DNA from: a virus
Reading direction: 5' to 3' (one strand)
Length of the DNA stretch: 64,000 nucleotides
IMG/VR virus record: IMGVR_UViG_3300011113_000664
Span: 106,057-170,056 of that record
Under the pieces are notes generated by a model. It ran no database searches and was not told the DNA's origin. It worked only from the letters and a program-made list of their open reading frames with translations. Numbering within the stretch: position 1 is the first letter of the stretch; every line of letters starts with the position of its first letter. This document shows, piece by piece, positions 17,660-27,400 of this stretch. Made by a program: the position numbers and the translations under genes.

Positions 17660-18052
17660 TTATGCACTTATTGAAAGTGATATATTATCAGCAACTGTTG
17701 TATATAAGTTGGTGTATAAAAAATCAATATTAATACTTAATGTATTTGTGTTTTGGGATTGGTCAATTTGAATATCTTCAATCAAAAGATTTTTAAAATA
17801 TTTTTCAATATCTTTTTTTAAAGATGCTTTTATTTCTGAAGCAACGATTTGGTCATTTTTCTCAAATAAAAATTCATACAGTTTTGTTCCAAAATCAGGG
17901 TCATACCATCTTTCACCTTTTTTTGTTGTAACAAAAAAATATAAAGAAGAACGAATATCCTCAATACTAGTGGTATTCATTTTTAAAAGTTTACCATTAG
18001 TTTCATCATCCCTAAATGGGAATGCTATTGATATTGTTCTATTATTTGCCAT
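17660..18052 (-). CDS. Baseplate wedge protein gp25-like
   Basis: 130 residues, matching T4 gp25 (132). The family signature is present: SIAFPFRDDETNGKL, then DIRSSLYFFVTTKKGERWYDPDFGTKLYEFLFE, including the conserved 'G-E-R-x-x-x-P-x-F-G' core. Gp25 (lysozyme-like fold, GPW/gp25 family) links the tube-sheath starter to the wedge and nucleates sheath contraction. It sits with the ParB-like gene (1-nt overlap) and opposite the gp26-like hub gene. Confidence 0.92.
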   Translation of the reverse strand: MANNRTISIAFPFRDDETNGKLLKMNTTSIEDIRSSLYFFVTTKKGERWYDPDFGTKLYEFLFEKNDQIVASEIKASLKKDIEKYFKNLLIEDIQIDQSQNTNTLSINIDFLYTNLYTTVADNISLSISA

Positions 18053-18933
18053 TAAGTAATTATTAGCATTAATTTATCACCAAAGTTGATTCCATCATAT
18101 CCTGCTCTTTTTGCAAAACCATTTAATCTGTTTTTAATAAAATGTGCATAAACCTGATTTACATCGGATGCCATCTTTTTAATCATAGTTGGGTCTTTTT
18201 CAAAGTTAGGGTCAAGAATATACATACCTGCTAAATAGAATGGGTCATGAAGTTCCATTTCCTCATTAGGAACATATAAAACTTTATCAAAAAGAATTTC
18301 ATATTCTTTATCATAACCTTTATCTTTTGTAAAGGACATAATAAAACCTGAAGTATTTCCTTTATCAAATGGTCTTACTGAATATAATGTAACAACTTTA
18401 TTTGTAACATCATTAAAATCTAAATTTTCTTTCTGTTTTTCTATTTCTTGCTCTTTATCAGGACCAAGATATTGTGCTTGCTGTTTTGGTTGATATAGAT
18501 TACTTAATTCATTTTGAATAGTATCCATCATGTTAAATGTTGATGGACTTTTAATTCCATATTCTTTTTTAAAATCAAGTCTATCTTGGATTTTATTTAA
18601 AATCCTACAAGCATCTTTAGAATTTAAAAAGATTTTATAACATTCTACTTTATCAATATCAGGTCTTGATTGATAAGCATAAACTCTGTGATGACCATCC
18701 AAAATATTATTATTTGCATCTACCCATGTCCTTGGTAAATAACCATCATCATCAATAACACTATTAATATCATCAATTTTAGTTTTAGAAACCTTTTTTT
18801 GTAATGGTTTTAAATAGCTAGGTTCAACCATAACAGATTTAACAATAATTCCACTATCCTTTAGTTCTTGAAGGATTTCATTTACATTTTCTTCTTTTAC
18901 TTGCGGTAGCCAAATTTCAGAAACAGTATGCAT
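18052..18933 (-). CDS. ParB-like N-terminal domain with possible ADP-ribosyltransferase-like C-terminus
   Basis: 293 residues. Residues ~60-110 contain YLPRTWVDANNNILDGHHRV, matching the ParB/Srx-type nucleotide-binding pattern 'dGnHRl'. The C-terminal half starts VVTLYSVRPFDKGNTSGFIM and ends NGFAKRAGYDGINFGDKLML, which resembles phage-borne ADP-ribosyltransferase-like domains ('..R..., GYDGi..'), though I cannot place every catalytic residue. T4-like phages use such enzymes to modify host RNA polymerase or to act as virion-injected effectors. The place between gp25 and the hub genes hints at a virion-associated protein. The ParB part is better supported than the C-terminal call. Confidence 0.5.
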   Translation of the reverse strand: MHTVSEIWLPQVKEENVNEILQELKDSGIIVKSVMVEPSYLKPLQKKVSKTKIDDINSVIDDDGYLPRTWVDANNNILDGHHRVYAYQSRPDIDKVECYKIFLNSKDACRILNKIQDRLDFKKEYGIKSPSTFNMMDTIQNELSNLYQPKQQAQYLGPDKEQEIEKQKENLDFNDVTNKVVTLYSVRPFDKGNTSGFIMSFTKDKGYDKEYEILFDKVLYVPNEEMELHDPFYLAGMYILDPNFEKDPTMIKKMASDVNQVYAHFIKNRLNGFAKRAGYDGINFGDKLMLIIT

Positions 18934-18959
18934 GTATCTATTTTTCTATTAAATAGTGA

Positions 18960-18968
18960 CTATTTATA
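18960..18968 (+). promoter_or_regulatory. Candidate late promoter CTATTTATA before hub gene
   Basis: GACTATTTATATAAAAA ends the core 16 nt before the ATG at 18985. On the minus strand the same region reads TATAAATAG and is followed by an ACTATTTAATAG copy before the gene starting at 18933, so the region may serve both directions. Confidence 0.5.
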
Positions 18969-18984
18969 TAAAAATTTTTATCTT

Positions 18985-19770
18985 ATGGAAAATATGTCAA
19001 ATGTAAAAAGTAAGCTAGATAGCTTATTACCAAAAGTCGTATCAGATTATGTTGATTTCCCATCTCAAGGTTTATTTTATGAAAGTAAAATTGACAAAGT
19101 AATGGTTGAATACATGACCGCTGCTGATGAACAATATCTATTATCTGAAAACTATATCAAGAATGGTACAGGTCTTGAACTTTTAGTTAAAAATAAAATT
19201 AAAGACCCTGAATTTAATTCACTTATGCGTGTTGAAGATTTATTGACAGGTGATTTAGATGCTGTATTGTTATTTTTAAGAAGATTTGCTTATGGTGATG
19301 AATATCCTGTTCAGGTTCGTGATACAGATAATAGGTCATATGAAACAACTATTGATTTATCAAAAATTAAATATAAAGAAATTATTCAACCAACAGATGA
19401 GTTAAATTATTCATTTCATTTACCTCTTTGTAAAACAGATGTTACATTTAAATTGCTAACATATGGTGATAAAAAGAAATTAGACCAAAGAATTGAAAAG
19501 ATTTCAAAATATAAGAACGATTCACCAATTTTTGAAACACAAGAAAGAATTATTGCTCAAATAGAAACAATTGCAGGTGAAAATGATAGAGTTTTTATTG
19601 AAAAGTTTGTAAAACTAATGCCACCAAAAGATGCATTGTCTTTGAGAAAATATATTTTAGAAGTTGAGCCGGGTATTGATTATAATTATGAATTTGAAGG
19701 AAAATTCACAGGTGACTTTTTTCGTCAGACCGTTACCTTCGGTATCGACTTTTTTTATCCAAGACAATAA
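18985..19770 (+). CDS. Baseplate hub subunit, gp26-like
   Basis: 261 residues from the ATG at 18985 (MENMSNVKSKLDSLLPKVV). A further upstream ATG at 18928 would run through the promoter motif and is unlikely. The segment DFPSQGLFY followed by MTAADEQYLLSENYIKNG and DLDAVLLFLRRFAYGDEYPV is the usual pattern of T4-type gp26-like hub proteins, and the end (TFGIDFFYP) fits their hydrophobic terminus. Gp26 belongs to the central hub on which the tail tube is built. The last 83 nt overlap a second frame that may be translated by frameshifting or re-initiation. Confidence 0.72.
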   Translation: MENMSNVKSKLDSLLPKVVSDYVDFPSQGLFYESKIDKVMVEYMTAADEQYLLSENYIKNGTGLELLVKNKIKDPEFNSLMRVEDLLTGDLDAVLLFLRRFAYGDEYPVQVRDTDNRSYETTIDLSKIKYKEIIQPTDELNYSFHLPLCKTDVTFKLLTYGDKKKLDQRIEKISKYKNDSPIFETQERIIAQIETIAGENDRVFIEKFVKLMPPKDALSLRKYILEVEPGIDYNYEFEGKFTGDFFRQTVTFGIDFFYPRQ

Positions 19771-19948
19771 TTACGAAGAATTAATAGCGCAAGAAGTTAA
19801 TTTTCTTGTTGAAAGTAATTATTCATATCATGATGTCATGTATATGATGCCTGTGTATATGCGTAAAAAAATAATAGGTATAATCTTTGAAAAGAATCAA
19901 AAACTTCTAAAAGAAAAACAAAAAGCAGCAGGTTATAAAGATGTTTAA
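19688..19948 (+). CDS. Small chaperone-like ORF overlapping the hub gene in +1 frame
   Basis: The frame is open from 19664; the nearest ATG that keeps the conserved end is at 19688, giving 86 residues. The C-terminal part (EELIAQEVNFLVESNYSYHD, then MMPVYMRKKIIGI) has the look of a tail-assembly chaperone or gp51-like protein, with the short 'MPV-x-x-R' helix pattern seen next to gp26-type genes. It could start on its own or be made by a +1 (or -2) frameshift near the T run at 19750-19756, which would fuse it to the hub protein. Which route is used cannot be decided from sequence. Confidence 0.5.
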   Translation: MNLKENSQVTFFVRPLPSVSTFFIQDNNYEELIAQEVNFLVESNYSYHDVMYMMPVYMRKKIIGIIFEKNQKLLKEKQKAAGYKDV

Positions 19949-19951
19949 TAT

Positions 19952-19960
19952 CTATTTATA
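19952..19960 (+). promoter_or_regulatory. Candidate late promoter CTATTTATA
   Basis: TCTATTTATATTAAAATATA lies directly between the chaperone-like ORF and the ATG at 19973, with 12 nt between core and ATG. Both neighbours point the same way, so this copy fixes the motif orientation as CTATTTATA in sense. Confidence 0.5.
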
Positions 19961-19972
19961 TTAAAATATAAT

Positions 19973-20944
19973 ATGAAGATATTATCTTATAAGATATTAA
20001 ATGAAGCTACTGTAAATCTTTTTAATAAAAATGCAAGTGCTTTAGGAGGTGGTATTAGCCGTAACTTATTAAAAACAACACAAATCTCTAAAAGAAGAGG
20101 TATTGAAGGTGCTAGTGATACCTTAAAATATATGACTCGTTTTATTCAGTTGTTGTTTAATTTTTATGATGCACAAGGGAATGTTCAACTTTCTAGTGAT
20201 ATAAATGTTGCTTTTGGTATATATTTTAGTGAGGGTGGAACTAAAGCACATATATTACCCTATTATTCAGAATCAATACAAAACTTAATGGAAGAAAATC
20301 TTCAATATGCAACTTTGGAGTTATTTAACCCAAATGATTTAAGTGAAAAAATAAATATTGAAGATTATTTTAATAATTTTGAAATAGCAAGATATCCATT
20401 TAAATTAGAAATATCAAATCTAAATACATTTAAAAATATTAATGATGAATATAAATTTAGTTTTTTAAATGTTTTAACAAATTTTGCAAATAAAACCCCA
20501 ACAAATAATATTACAATTGGTTTTAATGCTTCTAGTGGATTAAGAAGATTAAGTTTAGATAGAGGTCAACAAGGTCAAAGTAGTCAACAAAATTATTCTT
20601 TTATTCAATTTGAGGTTTCTATTCCACAAAGTCCACAAACTCAAACTATAATTACTACAGCAGAGGTAGCACAAATAAACAATTTATTCAAAAATAATGG
20701 ACAACAAAATTGTATTATTGAATTTAATAATGCTACTAGACAAAGAGGTGTAAATTTACCTAATTTAAGATATACTACTAAAATAACTTACCAAACAAAT
20801 AAAGTATTATACATTTATAGTACTAATCAAATAAATACAAGAGTTCAACCACAAAATATGATGAATAATGCAGGTAGAATTTTTATACAATTAGGTACTG
20901 CTATTCCAAAAGAATGCAATTTAAAAATAATTCAATTAACTTAA
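19973..20944 (+). CDS. Unknown tail protein upstream of tape measure
   Basis: 323 residues, Asn/Gln-rich, starting MKILSYKILNEATVNLF. A Gln/Ser-rich stretch (DRGQQGQSSQQNYSF) lies near residue 200 and another beta-rich segment follows. I do not recognise a family. The place between the hub gene and the tape-measure gene, 7 nt before the latter, suggests a hub, tube-initiator or tape-measure-associated protein. Confidence 0.65.
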   Translation: MKILSYKILNEATVNLFNKNASALGGGISRNLLKTTQISKRRGIEGASDTLKYMTRFIQLLFNFYDAQGNVQLSSDINVAFGIYFSEGGTKAHILPYYSESIQNLMEENLQYATLELFNPNDLSEKINIEDYFNNFEIARYPFKLEISNLNTFKNINDEYKFSFLNVLTNFANKTPTNNITIGFNASSGLRRLSLDRGQQGQSSQQNYSFIQFEVSIPQSPQTQTIITTAEVAQINNLFKNNGQQNCIIEFNNATRQRGVNLPNLRYTTKITYQTNKVLYIYSTNQINTRVQPQNMMNNAGRIFIQLGTAIPKECNLKIIQLT

Positions 20945-20951
20945 TTAAACG

Positions 20952-23363
20952 ATGACACCTGAAGAAAGATTAAAATTATTAGCTGAACAGGTAAACTCAG
21001 CAAATGAACTTAATGAGGTATATTCAAGAATAAGTTATACAATTGAACAACAAAATAAATCATTAAGTGGATTTTATAATGCTCAAAAAGAAGTTTTAAG
21101 ATTATCAAGAGAAGAAAGTTTAATTAAAAAAACTCAAAAACAAATATTAAAGGAAATTGAAGCTGTTCAAGAAGGAATTAATGATGGTTCAATAATAGAA
21201 ACAGCCGAAATTAAAAAACAAAAAGCATTATTAGAGGGTAAGTTAGCTACTTTAGAAAAAACCAAAAAAGAAATTCAAGATGAAAAGGCTTTACTTGAAG
21301 ATAATTCTAGTTTAATTAAAGCAAGTTTAAATACTCTTAAAGACCAATCTATTGCTTGGGCAAGTCAAGAATTTTCAGTTAGTAATATATGGGGTTATTT
21401 ACAACAGATTGATGGTGCAATAAGAACAACACAATTAAATCTTGGTGTATCAGGTAGTAAAGCCCAAATGATGAGGGAACAGTTTGAAGGTGCTGTTAAT
21501 GCTGCTCAAAGGTTTGGTGCTAGTGCAAAAGACATTTCAGAACTACAAGAAGGAATAGCTGATGCAACAGGTAGAGCAGCAGCCTTTACAAGCAATGAAT
21601 TAGTTTCATTAGTGCAAATTGCTAAAGGAACAGGTCTTCAAAATACTGAAACAGCAAAGTTAGTTGGTACAATGCAAAACTTTGGTTTAAGTGTTGAAAC
21701 ATCAAAAGATTTAATTGAAGATAGTATTAATTCAACAGCAAAGTTAGGACTAAGTTCAAATGGAGTTTTAAAAAAATTAATTCAAAATATTGATAAACTC
21801 AATAATTATAGATTTGATAAGGGTGTAAAGGGTATTGAGGAAATGGCTAAAGCATCTGAAAAGTTTAGATTTTCAATGGAAGGTGTGTTTTCTGCTGCTG
21901 AAAAGTTTAGAACACTTGAAGGATTACTTGAAGCAGGTGCAACATTAAGAGTATTAGGTGGTGAGTTTGCTAAAATGGATGAGTTTAAACTTTCATTTCT
22001 TGCAAGAAATAAACCACAAGAATTCGCTGTTGAAATGGCTAAACTTACAAAGGGTATGGCAACATTTAATAAAACAACAGGTGAATTTGATGTTACAGAT
22101 GTTGATTATGATAGGTTAAGGGCTGTAGCAGAAGCAACAGGTAGAGAAGTTGGTGATTTAGTTCAACAAGCAAAAACATTTAATCAAATAAACTTTGCTA
22201 AAAGTCAAATATTTGCCAATATCAAAGATTCTGATAAAGAAATGATTGCTAGTTTAGCAAAGTTCAAACCTGGTAGTACAATAGGTACAATACAAATAGG
22301 TGATAAAAATGTTAAACTAACTGAACTAACTAAAGACCAAATTAATTTATTAACACAAGAACAAAAAACATTAAAAGAAAGAGCAGAAGCATCACAAAAT
22401 TTTGATGAATCATTTAAAAATACTATCATGCAAGTTAAATCAAGTCTATTACCTTTATTAGAATATGTTAATAAAGGATTAGATAAGTTTAATGGTTTAA
22501 TTGACATGTTTAGAGATTCAACAGGTAAATTATCTGCATGGTCTTTGACAGTACCTGCTCTTGGTTTATTACTAGGTACAGCAGGTGGTGCAATTATATT
22601 AAACTTAATAAAAGCAATATTTAGTCTTGCTGGTAGTGGTATTGGTAAATTATTTGGTGGTTTAGGTGGTGCTTTAGGTGGAGGTGGTGGTGGAGGTGGT
22701 ATTGGTTTGATGGGTGCAAGCATAAAAACATTAACAGGTATTGGTATTGCTGCTGTAGGTGTTGGTGCAGGTTTATATTTTGCTGCAAAAGGTGCAGCAT
22801 CTCTTGCTTCAGCATTTAAAGGTATGAGTGGTGGTCAGATAAGTGCTGTTGCCTTGGCTTTAGGTGTTTTAGGTGCATCAATCGTAGGTATTGTTGCTTT
22901 AGCACCTGCAATGGGTATGGCAGCACCTGAATTACTTGCATTTGGTGCAGGAATTGCTGCTATTGGTGCAGGGGTTGGTGCAATGTACGCAGGTTTAGGT
23001 TATGGTATTGGTCAAGCAACACAAGGTATTAGTTCAATCATTAAAGCAGTTAAGGGTGATATTGATTTTTCTGGAATGAATTTTGAAAATTTAGAAAATT
23101 TAAAAATTTTAAAATCTTTTACAGAAACTGATATTAATAGAATGAATGAAATGTTTGATATATTAAATCAGATTAATTCAATTGATACATCTAAACTTGA
23201 TGCGTTACAAAAATTATTTACAAACGCTACTTTAAAGGTTCAACTTGAGGGTAACCCAACGATTAACAACAACATAACAGTTGAGGTTGATGGAGAGAAA
23301 TTCTATAAAAGGGTAGAAAAAATGATACCAATTGTGGTCAAAAAAGGAGTAATGCCAAAATAA
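20952..23363 (+). CDS. Tape-measure-like tail protein
   Basis: 803 residues. Residues 1-120 are a long coiled coil (Lys/Glu/Gln-rich). The centre is helical and holds a segment with KAQMMREQFEGAVNAAQRFG and repeats of 'G-L-S' turns. Residues ~525-690 are strongly hydrophobic and Gly/Ala-rich, with several membrane-like helices around a run of glycines (near base 22680). Such coiled-coil plus transmembrane layout is typical of tape-measure proteins, which set tail length and help DNA cross the inner membrane (T4 gp29 counterpart). Its place between hub genes agrees. Confidence 0.7.
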   Translation: MTPEERLKLLAEQVNSANELNEVYSRISYTIEQQNKSLSGFYNAQKEVLRLSREESLIKKTQKQILKEIEAVQEGINDGSIIETAEIKKQKALLEGKLATLEKTKKEIQDEKALLEDNSSLIKASLNTLKDQSIAWASQEFSVSNIWGYLQQIDGAIRTTQLNLGVSGSKAQMMREQFEGAVNAAQRFGASAKDISELQEGIADATGRAAAFTSNELVSLVQIAKGTGLQNTETAKLVGTMQNFGLSVETSKDLIEDSINSTAKLGLSSNGVLKKLIQNIDKLNNYRFDKGVKGIEEMAKASEKFRFSMEGVFSAAEKFRTLEGLLEAGATLRVLGGEFAKMDEFKLSFLARNKPQEFAVEMAKLTKGMATFNKTTGEFDVTDVDYDRLRAVAEATGREVGDLVQQAKTFNQINFAKSQIFANIKDSDKEMIASLAKFKPGSTIGTIQIGDKNVKLTELTKDQINLLTQEQKTLKERAEASQNFDESFKNTIMQVKSSLLPLLEYVNKGLDKFNGLIDMFRDSTGKLSAWSLTVPALGLLLGTAGGAIILNLIKAIFSLAGSGIGKLFGGLGGALGGGGGGGGIGLMGASIKTLTGIGIAAVGVGAGLYFAAKGAASLASAFKGMSGGQISAVALALGVLGASIVGIVALAPAMGMAAPELLAFGAGIAAIGAGVGAMYAGLGYGIGQATQGISSIIKAVKGDIDFSGMNFENLENLKILKSFTETDINRMNEMFDILNQINSIDTSKLDALQKLFTNATLKVQLEGNPTINNNITVEVDGEKFYKRVEKMIPIVVKKGVMPK

Positions 23364-23367
23364 GGCT

Positions 23368-23375
23368 TATATTTG
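23368..23375 (+). promoter_or_regulatory. TAnnTTTG promoter box before HTH gene
   Basis: TATATTTG, an exact match to the Bacteroidota -7 consensus, lies just after the tape-measure stop and 52 nt before the ATG at 23428. It suggests that this HTH gene is expressed separately from the late tail genes around it. Confidence 0.4.
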
Positions 23376-23427
23376 ATTTCAACGGATTTTAATTTTGAGT
23401 TTAAAAGGGAGAAATATTAAAACGCAT

Positions 23428-24303
23428 ATGCATTTGCCATTGGAAATGGTGAACCGCATTATGTCTTCCTCCACTTACAACTTTAATGAATTCAAAACAT
23501 ATTTAGCTTTTGCGTTCCATACATCAGGAAACTGTAAGTTAAATAATGAAATTAAAAATGAAATTTCAAACCATTTAGGTATATCTCAAAGAACATTAAT
23601 TAAACATATTAAAACTTTAATTGATAAGAAATACTTTGGTTATAATTATAAAACAAATACTTTGTTTATAAATGGTTTAAAAAAGATTAAACGATTAGTA
23701 TATTTTAACGAAGATTTTGATAAACGTGTATTAACTAAAACATCATTTGTATTAAACATATCTGATTTTGACAAATTAAAATTTTTAACATTTACCGCTA
23801 CCGAAAAATTTATCTTAACTTATCAATCCGAATATAAAGAGGAACTGAAGTTAAAAGAATTTTTAGTTAGTATAGATTCATTGGAACGGTATGAAAAAGG
23901 GAACAAATCTGAAAAAAGACGTTTAAAAAGGATATATAACATCGAAAATAACAAGGGAGATTCAATGAAAAAGCAAAATCCAAACCGCCTTGTTATTGAA
24001 GATGAATATTTAGGAGTTTCAAACTCTTTTATATCTAATAGATTTAATAGAACTAAATCATGGGGTTCTAAGATGAAAAAGAAATCAAGTAATCTAAATC
24101 TATTACAATACAATAAAAAGTCTAGATTTATTCAGTCATTCCCTCTTTCGTTTAATGTAAGGAAGTATTTATCAATTAATTATCCCGAAAAGTATAATAG
24201 ATTTTTTATAAAAAGGGTTAATGATAAGATAAATGTTTATGAAACTCTCTATGATGAGATTATTCCTAATATCTCTTTAACTACAAGAAGGAAGAAAAAC
24301 TAA
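23428..24303 (+). CDS. Helix-turn-helix DNA-binding protein
   Basis: About 292 residues from the first ATG (MHLPLEMVNRIMSS); an in-frame TTG at 23395 is the only earlier start. Residues ~45-80 read NEISNHLGISQRTLIKHIKT, a winged or classic helix-turn-helix. The rest is basic (many Lys/Arg, e.g. KSEKRRLKRIYN), as expected of a nucleic-acid-binding protein. It sits as an isolated regulator-type gene inside the tail cluster and has its own TATATTTG box. It could be a transcription regulator or a replication-initiator-like protein. Confidence 0.6.
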   Translation: MHLPLEMVNRIMSSSTYNFNEFKTYLAFAFHTSGNCKLNNEIKNEISNHLGISQRTLIKHIKTLIDKKYFGYNYKTNTLFINGLKKIKRLVYFNEDFDKRVLTKTSFVLNISDFDKLKFLTFTATEKFILTYQSEYKEELKLKEFLVSIDSLERYEKGNKSEKRRLKRIYNIENNKGDSMKKQNPNRLVIEDEYLGVSNSFISNRFNRTKSWGSKMKKKSSNLNLLQYNKKSRFIQSFPLSFNVRKYLSINYPEKYNRFFIKRVNDKINVYETLYDEIIPNISLTTRRKKN

Positions 24304-24395
24304 AGATTAGTATATTTTGGAAAATTTGGAAACCATAAGGAAAGCAATACAATAAAAGAAAAAAAGAAACCTCCTTTTTTTAAAATCTTATACAT

Positions 24396-24404
24396 CTATT
24401 TATA
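24396..24404 (+). promoter_or_regulatory. Candidate late promoter CTATTTATA before hub-lysozyme
   Basis: CATCTATTTATATGAAAC lies 34 nt before the ATG at 24439, in the 135-nt gap after the HTH gene. The leader is longer than for the other copies. The rest of the gap is AT-rich without a recognisable terminator. Confidence 0.45.
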
Positions 24405-24438
24405 TGAAACATTATTTAGTAAATATTTCTATTTTTCT

Positions 24439-27400
24439 ATGAGTTTAAATTTTGACCCAATAGACCCTAATAAAGAAATTTTAGGTGATAACCACCCATT
24501 TAAAGGTGATAATGGTATTGCTGCATTTGAAGATATCAGGTCTTATGTTCAATTAAGTATGAAACCTAAAAATTCTAATTTTATTGAATTAACTAATAAT
24601 AGCGTAACTAATGTATCAAAAGTATCAGATAGTTCAATTATTACACTAGGTGGGTTTTATAAAAGAGGTAAAGAAAATTATTATTCTACAAATTATACTG
24701 ATGAGATAATGGGGGGTAATCAAGACCAAAATAAATATTATGAAGGTTTTGGAATTAAAAATATTGATATAACTTTTGATGCAAATAAAATACCACAAGT
24801 AACAATAGTTTTTTATGACTCAAGAGGTAATGTAATTAATAATTTTAATAGCCCATATGCTAAAATGTTTCAAATACCATATCCAATATTTGAGTTAACT
24901 ATTAAAGGAGGTTTTGGACCAAAAATTACATATAGAATTTTAAAAATTAAAGATGATATATCAATTGATGAATTTGGTAACTATATTATAACAAGTAAAT
25001 TTATTGGTGATAGATTTGCCCCACTTAGCGACTTGCCATTATTATATTTAATGGCAGTTCCTTTTTTAGATGGAAAAAATGTCAATCCTTTTAATGATAC
25101 AACAATCGATAGCTTCCATGAATTAATAGCAATATCAAAAAAACTATATGAAAGAATTAATCAAGACCAAGAAAGTGACCAAGAATTAAGAAACCAACAA
25201 ATAATATCTGATTTAGCTGAACAAAGAACCAATTATAATGAAATTTTAAATACCATAAGAGACCCAAAAAAACTTGAAGAGCATGTTAAAAATTCTGCTG
25301 AAAAACAAAAATATGGTGATGAAATTGAAAATAAAATATTAAATTATATTAAGAGTGGAACTTTTAAATTAGATGAAAATAAAATAGAATTTGATATATC
25401 AGAAACCATTCCACTTGCTCCACAAGTATGGGAATCAATTGCTACAATTTTAATAGAATATGTTGATAACTTAAACGGAGGTGAAAATAATATTAAACCA
25501 ATATATGGATTTTCAACAAGAATCAGAGGTCAACAACAACAAAATAATACTAGAGTTGTTAGTGAAATAAATTTTACCGATTTAGTAAAAGCAATTAAAG
25601 ATTTAGATGATAAAATAACTGAAAAAGGTTATCAATTTCATGATGATAAAGTTATAAGATTAGTTAATACAGAAAAACAAATTCTAGGAGATACTAGACT
25701 TACAATTTTTAATGTTTTTAATGTAATAATTAATGATTATAATACATTAATGACTAAAATTCGTGATGCAGGTGATAAAGGTTATAAAGCTAAAATAAAT
25801 GGAAATAGAAAAGATTTAAAGGAATCTGTAGATAGAATGGGTTTTCCAACAGTTATTGATGTTAATACAAATACTATTATATATCCGGGAGAAAATAGTT
25901 TATTTAAAGATTGGGATGAAGTTAAATTAATTGAAGATTTTATTAATGCTTATCAAAAAGCATTAAAACAAAATGTTTTACTTGATGCTTTGTTAAATAA
26001 AGATGAAGATGGTAGAAATAAATATATACCAATCAATCCAAGAGAAGTTTACGAAATTGATGATAGTTTAAATTTAATAGCATCACCTGTATACCAAAAT
26101 GTTTATTTTAAAAATAAAACACCTCAGTCAATATATAAATTAATGTACCAAAGATTTTTATGTTTTGCAAATGTAAATGCAAATATAAACGCAACTAAAG
26201 ATTCTTTTTCTAAATGGAATACAAATCCAAAAAAAGAAGAAGAGTCTTGGCTTGATTTTATAAAGTTTTTTAATAATAATGATATTGAAAATGTAGATTC
26301 ACAGAAAGCATTATTTTATTCTTTTATTGATATTGAAGCAAGAAACATTGCTTATTCAATATCATTTGATGATGCAATGAAAAAAGATATGAATGTATTG
26401 GCAAAAAACTTTAGTGAAGTTTTTTTTAAAAATAATTCAACCCATCCATTAACAAAAAGTATACAACCAATTGCTTTTAATACTTTAGAAATACCAAATA
26501 CTATACAACCATTTAATGATGATTATGTTACAGTTTCTGAAGCTGCACCAACAGCAATAGATGGTAAATCAATAAGTAATGATATTATTACCAATTATAT
26601 GTTAAACTTAAATAATATAAGTGGTAATATATATAAAATAACTAATGATAATATTTTATATGTTGAAGATAAAAAATTAAATAGCGGAAATAAAGAAAGT
26701 GATTATGATAATGGTGATGATACCTTGGTTAGTCAAATAGAAAATAATGAACCCATATTACAGTTAATAAATGCAAAAGAAAATTTAATTACATTTGATT
26801 TAGAAAAATTATATAAAAATTCTAGATATCCTGCATTAGTACAAGTTCCAAGAGGAATATTAATTTTATTAGGTTCTATTGTAAGGTCAATATATACTCA
26901 ATTTCAAGATTCAGCTTATTTTAAAATACCAACTAATAAAGGATTCATTATTATAAAAAATCAAAGTAAATTTTATAAATTAATATTTAAAGAATCGGTA
27001 GATTTTGATAAAAATTATGGATTTAAATCAGTATATCAATATGACCCTAATACTAAAAAATTTACTAATTTTACTTGCTTTAGGGATAATAGTTCATTAA
27101 AAACAGATGAACAAATATTAGAATACATATATACAAAAAGATATATAAGTGTTAATGATTTTTCGTTTACTATAAAAAGAATAAATTCAATACAATCAAG
27201 TTTACTAGTATTATTATTAGGAAATAATGAAGAATTATTTCAATCAACATCAACAACATTAGCACAAAATATAGGAGTTTTAAAAAATGGTATTACAAAC
27301 CCAAATGCAATAGAATCAACTTTATATACACAATATTTAAAAGTTTTATTACCCAAAATTGCACAACTTATAAAAGAGGATGATAAAAAATTAAATGATA

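Noticed and set aside
18928-18984. Earlier start for the gp26-like hub gene
   Set aside because: It would place the CTATTTATA motif inside the coding region and add residues that do not fit the family; the ATG at 18985 is preferred.
22205-22815. Minus-strand frames rich in proline, leucine or histidine opposite the tape-measure gene
   Set aside because: They are antisense reflections of its glycine-rich region and have no upstream signals.
24304-24438. Terminator in the gap after the HTH gene
   Set aside because: There is an A-run and a T-run around CCTCC but no GC stem that pairs well.
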